Source of the DNA: JBBUX01 sp037445775 | Lineage (GTDB): Bacteria; Actinomycetota; Coriobacteriia; Anaerosomatales; PHET01 | Direction: 5' to 3' | Assembly (NCBI GenBank): GCA_037445775.1 | Contig: JBBIJX010000057.1 | Coordinates: 1-10,331 of the forward strand | DNA length: 10,331 bases | In this document: in pieces, positions 7,496 through 10,331 of the stretch | How the letters are laid out: every line of letters begins with the position of its first letter | Position numbering within the stretch: position 1 is the first letter of the stretch | The notes under the pieces: model-generated | What the model was told of the DNA's origin: nothing | Seen by the model: the letters and a program-made list of their open reading frames with translations, nothing else | Database searches by the model: none | Position numbers and translations under genes: made by a program

Positions 7496-8380
7496 ATGGT
7501 CGTTCGCCGCGTGCTCACGAGCCGCCCCGTTCGCGACTACTCGTTCATGACGGTGGGACTCGCGCTCACAGCCTACGGGCTCGAGGCCTTCCTCATACCG
7601 AACCGCATCGCCGCTGGCGGTGTGTCCGGTCTTGCGACGATCGTCTACCACGTGCTCCGAGACACCGCCGGCATCACGTTGTCCGTTGCCTTGCAGGTGC
7701 TCGTCATGAACGCGGTCCTGCTCGGCATCGGGCTTTGGCAGCGCGGGCTCCAGTACGCCGCCAAGACGGTCTACGGAATCGTGGCGCTCTCGGTCTTCCT
7801 CGAGACGTTCACGCGCCTCAACATGGCTGTGGTCACGGAGGACCTGCTGCTCGCGGCGTTGTTCGGCGGTGCGGTCACCGGCCTCGGTGTCGGGCTCGTC
7901 TTCAAGGCGGGCGGCAACACAGGAGGGACCGACATCGTCGCGCAGCTGCTTTCGCGACACTACCCGTTCGGCGTGGGGCAGATCATGTTCGTCATCGACG
8001 CGGCGGTTACGCTGCTTGCGGCCTTGGCGTTCGGCCCGATCTTGGCGATGTACGGTGCCGTGGCGATCTTCGTGGGCACGAAGACGATCGACGTGGTGCT
8101 CGACGGTGTACCGATCGAGAAGGCCGCCTTCATCATCTCCGAGCATCACGACGCGATTCTCGACGCGGTCGTGCACGAGCTGGGGCGGGGTGCGACCAGC
8201 CTGCAGGCGACAGGCGCGTGGACCGGTGAGCCCCGTCGCATGCTGTGGGTGGTACTCTCCCGAAACGAGATCGACTCACTCAAGCGGTTAGTGGCTACGA
8301 TCGACTCCACCGCTATGGTCGTTATCCACGACGTGCACGAGACGATAGGCGAGGGATTCAAGGAGATGAAGACACCATGA
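7496..8380 (+). CDS. YitT-family membrane protein with C-terminal DUF2179 domain
   Basis: A 294-residue integral membrane protein of the YitT/DUF161 family. Probable membrane segments lie near residues 15-35, 57-80, 88-104, 116-137 and 161-195. Family motifs are clear: LIPNRIAAGGVSG (33-45), FKAGGNTGGTDIVAQ (136-150) and VLDGVPIEKAAFIIS (201-215). The soluble C-terminal part (about 215-290) has the DUF2179 pattern, with RGATSLQATGAWTGE and a final HETIGEGF; this fold is PII-like and is suspected to sense a ligand, but none is established. The biochemical role of the family is unknown; transport has been suggested without proof. The ATG is 2 bp after the PHP gene stop and has no good Shine-Dalgarno of its own, so coupling is likely. 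Its TGA overlaps the next ATG by 4 bp (ATGA). Confidence 0.92.
   Translation: MVVRRVLTSRPVRDYSFMTVGLALTAYGLEAFLIPNRIAAGGVSGLATIVYHVLRDTAGITLSVALQVLVMNAVLLGIGLWQRGLQYAAKTVYGIVALSVFLETFTRLNMAVVTEDLLLAALFGGAVTGLGVGLVFKAGGNTGGTDIVAQLLSRHYPFGVGQIMFVIDAAVTLLAALAFGPILAMYGAVAIFVGTKTIDVVLDGVPIEKAAFIISEHHDAILDAVVHELGRGATSLQATGAWTGEPRRMLWVVLSRNEIDSLKRLVATIDSTAMVVIHDVHETIGEGFKEMKTP
8360..8365 (+). promoter_or_regulatory. Ribosome binding site for transketolase N-terminal subunit
   Basis: AAGGAG lies inside the end of the yitT-like gene, 11 nt upstream of the ATG at 8377. It selects this start over upstream in-frame codons (the frame is open back to 8245), and the encoded protein from this ATG begins where the family normally does. 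Confidence 0.7.
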
Positions 8381-9228
8381 GCGGTGCCCCGTTCGACGCT
8401 GCAACGGTCGCGAACGCTGCGGCCGCGATGCGTCTCGACATCGTCGAGATGATCGCCGAGGCCGGCAGCGGCCATCCAGGCGGCTCGCTCTCCGCAGCCG
8501 ACATCGTGGCCACACTCTACTTCGGTGGCGTGCTCCGCCACGACCCGGCGGACCCCTGCTGGCCGGCGCGTGACCGCTTCATCCTGTCGAAGGGCCACGC
8601 CGCGCCGGTGCTTTACGCCGCGCTCGCGCGCGCGGGCTACTTCGGGCACGACCATCTGGCCACGCTGCGCAAGCTCGGTTCGATGCTGCAGGGCCACCCG
8701 GACAGCAAGAAGACCCCGGGCGTCGAGGTCTCCACGGGCTCGCTCGGGCAGGGGCTCAGCGTGGCGGCCGGGCTGGCGGCGGGCTTGCGTGCAAACGCCG
8801 GTGACGACCGTCGCGTATTCTGCCTTCTCGGTGACGGCGAGCTGCAGGAGGGGCAGGTGTGGGAGGCCGCGATGTTCGCCGCGCACCACGGTCTGGGCAA
8901 CCTCATCGCGGTCGTCGACGACAACGGCTTGCAGATCGACGGCGCGTGCACCGAGGTGATGTGTCTCGGCCACATCGCCGCTAAGTTCTCCGCCTTCGGC
9001 TGGAGGACAGCCGAGGTCGACGGCCACGATGTCGACGCGCTGCACGCCGCCCTCACGGCCGCTCGCGCGGGCGGTGGAGCGCCGCATGTGATCGTCGCGC
9101 GCACCGTCAAGGGGAAGGGTGTGTCGTTCATGGAGGACAACGCGGGGTGGCACGGCAAGGCGCCGAGCGCCGACGAGCGCGCACAGGCACGCGCGGAACT
9201 CGCGGCGCCGGAAGGCGGTGCGCGATGA
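8377..9228 (+). CDS. Transketolase, N-terminal (ThDP-binding) subunit
   Basis: Transketolase transfers two-carbon ketol units between sugar phosphates in the non-oxidative pentose phosphate pathway using thiamine diphosphate. Here the enzyme is split into two genes. This 283-residue subunit has the ThDP/Mg motif GDG-E-LQEG (152-159) ending in Asn183 (VVDDNGLQIDG), plus SGHPGGSLS (31-39), SKGHAAPVLYAAL (71-83, His74), LQGHPD (104-109) and STGSLGQGLS (119-128). The length matches the free-standing N-terminal subunits seen in archaea and many anaerobic bacteria. The start overlaps the preceding stop and the stop overlaps the next start, both as ATGA, which suggests balanced production of the two halves. 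I give no symbol because tkt usually denotes the one-piece enzyme. DXS is excluded by length and motif pattern. Confidence 0.95.
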   Translation: MSGAPFDAATVANAAAAMRLDIVEMIAEAGSGHPGGSLSAADIVATLYFGGVLRHDPADPCWPARDRFILSKGHAAPVLYAALARAGYFGHDHLATLRKLGSMLQGHPDSKKTPGVEVSTGSLGQGLSVAAGLAAGLRANAGDDRRVFCLLGDGELQEGQVWEAAMFAAHHGLGNLIAVVDDNGLQIDGACTEVMCLGHIAAKFSAFGWRTAEVDGHDVDALHAALTAARAGGGAPHVIVARTVKGKGVSFMEDNAGWHGKAPSADERAQARAELAAPEGGAR

Positions 9229-10154
9229 GCCCCAAGGCCACCCGCGAGGCGTTCGGCACGACGCTCGTCGAACTTGCGCGCGAGGGCGTCGACGTGGTGG
9301 CAGTCGAGGCCGATCTGTCGAAGTCCACCACCACCGCGGTCTTCGCTGACGCCTATCCCGAGCGCTTCTTCAACGTCGGCATCGCCGAGCAGAACATGAT
9401 CGGCGTCGCGGCAGGACTCGCCGTAGCTGGGAAGGTGGCCTTCACCGGCTCGTTCGCCGTGTTTGCGACGGGTCGCGCCTACGACCAGGTTCGAAACACC
9501 GTGTGCTACTCGAACCTCGATGTGAAGCTCGCCCCCACGCACTCCGGCGTCACGGTGGGCGCCGACGGCGGAAGCCACCAGATGATCGAGGATCTCGCGC
9601 TCATGCGCGTGCTGCCGGGGATGCGCGTGCTCGTGCCGGCGGACTACCACGCCGCCCGCGCCGCTTTGCGAACTGCGGCGGCAACACCGGGCCCCGTCTA
9701 TGTGCGCCTGGGCCGCATTGGGGCCGAGCAGGTCTACGCCGAGGACCACGTATTCGAGATCGGACGAGCGAACGTGCTGCGCACAGGCGCCGACGTGACG
9801 CTCGCCGCGTGCGGCATCATGGTGAGTGAGGCGCTCACGGCCGCCGGTTTGCTCGCCGGCGAGGGCGTATCCGCCGAGGTCATCGACGTCTCGAGCGTCA
9901 AGCCGCTTGACGTGGACACGCTCGTGGCTAGCGTCGCGAAGACCGGGCGCATCGTGACTTGTGAGGAGCACAGCGTGCTCGGTGGCATGGGCTCCGCGGT
10001 CTCGGAGGTGTTGTCCGAGGCGTACCCGGTGCCCACGCGCCGCATCGGCGTGGCCGATGTATTTGGCACCAGCGGCGAGCCGTCGGAGCTCATGGAGCAC
10101 TTTGGCCTCACGGCGGCCCACATCGCCGAGGCGGCGCGTGAGTTGATTGCCTGA
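9225..10154 (+). CDS. Transketolase, C-terminal (pyrimidine-binding) subunit
   Basis: This 309-residue subunit supplies the Pyr domain and C-terminal domain of the split transketolase. The cofactor-activating glutamate is Glu55 in FFNVGIAEQNM (48-58). SFAVFATGRAYDQVRN and THSGVTVGADGGSHQ follow as in transketolase and the E1 family; the C-terminal domain begins around LRTGADVTLAACGIMV and includes TCEEHSVLGGMG and FGTSGEPSELMEHFGL. The ATG at 9225 overlaps the stop of the N-terminal gene by 4 bp; the frame is open back to 9147 but the earlier part is a shadow of the upstream gene. A purine-rich AAGGCGG just upstream may help initiation. It is the last gene of the packed operon, followed by a gap of about 100 bp with no clear terminator. 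An active enzyme needs both subunits at shared active sites. Confidence 0.95.
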   Translation: MSPKATREAFGTTLVELAREGVDVVAVEADLSKSTTTAVFADAYPERFFNVGIAEQNMIGVAAGLAVAGKVAFTGSFAVFATGRAYDQVRNTVCYSNLDVKLAPTHSGVTVGADGGSHQMIEDLALMRVLPGMRVLVPADYHAARAALRTAAATPGPVYVRLGRIGAEQVYAEDHVFEIGRANVLRTGADVTLAACGIMVSEALTAAGLLAGEGVSAEVIDVSSVKPLDVDTLVASVAKTGRIVTCEEHSVLGGMGSAVSEVLSEAYPVPTRRIGVADVFGTSGEPSELMEHFGLTAAHIAEAARELIA

Positions 10155-10212
10155 GCACGCGAATACTCCACACGCTCTTCACGCCCCTATGGGACGCCGA
10201 CAGGACCGACTT

Positions 10213-10221
10213 TGCTAGACT
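10213..10221 (+). promoter_or_regulatory. Probable promoter, extended -10, for the gene at 10259
   Basis: TGCTAGACT fits an extended -10 (TGn followed by TAGACT) and shares TGCTAGA with the probable secA promoter. No clear -35 is seen. A start near 10228 would leave a leader of about 30 nt. The rest of the 104-bp gap after the transketolase shows no hairpin with a T-run, so how the upstream operon ends is not visible. Confidence 0.45.
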
Positions 10222-10247
10222 CTGTGAGGGTATCGTCGCTGCGAATT

Positions 10248-10251
10248 GGAG
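10248..10251 (+). promoter_or_regulatory. Ribosome binding site for the gene at 10259
   Basis: GGAG lies 7 nt upstream of TTG at 10259, ideal spacing. It decides in favour of the TTG start; no ATG or GTG in that frame lies nearby. Confidence 0.6.
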
Positions 10252-10258
10252 CAACCCA

Positions 10259-10331
10259 TTGAGTGACATCACCGACGCGACCAGCGCGTCGCCCGCGGCC
10301 GCTGCGGCCGCCGAGACACCCGCACGGACCG
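10259..10331 (+). CDS. Start of an unidentified gene, Ala-rich N-terminus, cut by right edge
   Basis: Only 24 codons are visible, beginning TTG and reading MSDITDATSAS, then an Ala run and ETPART. The start is supported by the GGAG ribosome binding site and the extended -10 upstream. The composition is a disordered, Ala/Thr/Ser-rich leader, and no domain can be recognised. Actinobacterial Rho factors often begin with a similar MSD/T-rich disordered tail, so Rho is one possibility, but this is a guess from composition and is not a call. The Ala run is encoded by two copies of GCGGCCGC (10295-10302 and 10304-10311) in 9-bp tandem. Confidence 0.6.
   Translation, partial: MSDITDATSASPAAAAAAETPART

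Noticed and set aside
9222..9230. Frameshift or assembly error splitting a single transketolase gene
   Set aside because: Both halves have normal subunit lengths, all motifs, sensible start and stop and a clean ATGA overlap, as in known split transketolases.
8637..10121. 494-codon open frame on the minus strand across both transketolase genes
   Set aside because: It is fully antisense to two confidently identified, motif-complete genes. The peptide is His/Arg/Glu-rich without a recognisable domain, typical of shadows in GC-rich DNA.
10295..10311. Tandem GCGGCCGC as a recombination or attachment site
   Set aside because: It lies in coding sequence for an Ala run in GC-rich DNA and is explained by codon repetition.
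10259..10331. Calling the right-edge gene rho
   Set aside because: Only 24 disordered, Ala-rich residues are visible; the resemblance to actinobacterial Rho N-termini is compositional and not sufficient.

Overview
The window is a GC-rich, densely packed stretch of bacterial chromosome. Gene content, codon bias and protein signatures point to an actinobacterium. SecA has an AMGQRDP two-helix-finger tip, as in mycobacterial SecA1; RF2 has no programmed frameshift; and a BTAD/SARP-type regulator is present. A deep-branching, Coriobacteriia-like lineage fits best, but this is inferred from the proteins alone. All convincing genes are on the + strand. The long minus-strand reading frames are shadows of GC-rich codons.

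Layout. (1) Positions 1-2424: the C-terminal 807 residues of a large regulator, cut by the left edge. It shows a remnant that looks like the end of a STAND/MalT-type winged helix, a long helical-repeat (TPR-like) middle, and a C-terminal OmpR-like winged helix plus bacterial transcriptional activator domain (BTAD). (2) Positions 2425-2759: a 335-bp gap without a convincing gene. It starts with an 8-bp direct repeat (TGGTAAGA) at an 11-bp period, plus a third degenerate copy in phase, followed 9 bp later by an extended -10-like element. This is the textbook geometry of a SARP-type operator, sitting just after a gene for a SARP-type DNA-binding domain. The gap ends with a second, separate extended -10 (TGCTAGAAT) close to secA. 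(3) Positions 2760-10154: six tightly spaced genes, probably one operon: secA, prfB, a YcdX-family PHP hydrolase, a YitT-family membrane protein, and the two halves of a split transketolase. Gaps are 15, 6 and 2 bp, followed by two 4-bp ATGA overlaps. (4) Positions 10155-10258: a short gap with another TGCTAGA extended -10 and a good ribosome binding site, then the first 24 codons of a new gene with an Ala-rich start, cut by the right edge.

The operon mixes protein export (SecA), translation termination (RF2), a metal-dependent phosphoesterase, a membrane protein of unknown role and pentose-phosphate carbon shuffling (transketolase). The secA-prfB pairing is common in Gram-positive bacteria; the rest looks like growth-linked housekeeping transcribed together. 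Most of the window is ordinary. The points worth a second look are the SARP-like operator with its long leader in front of secA, and the Ser-Pro-Thr in place of Ser-Pro-Phe at the stop-codon recognition site of RF2.
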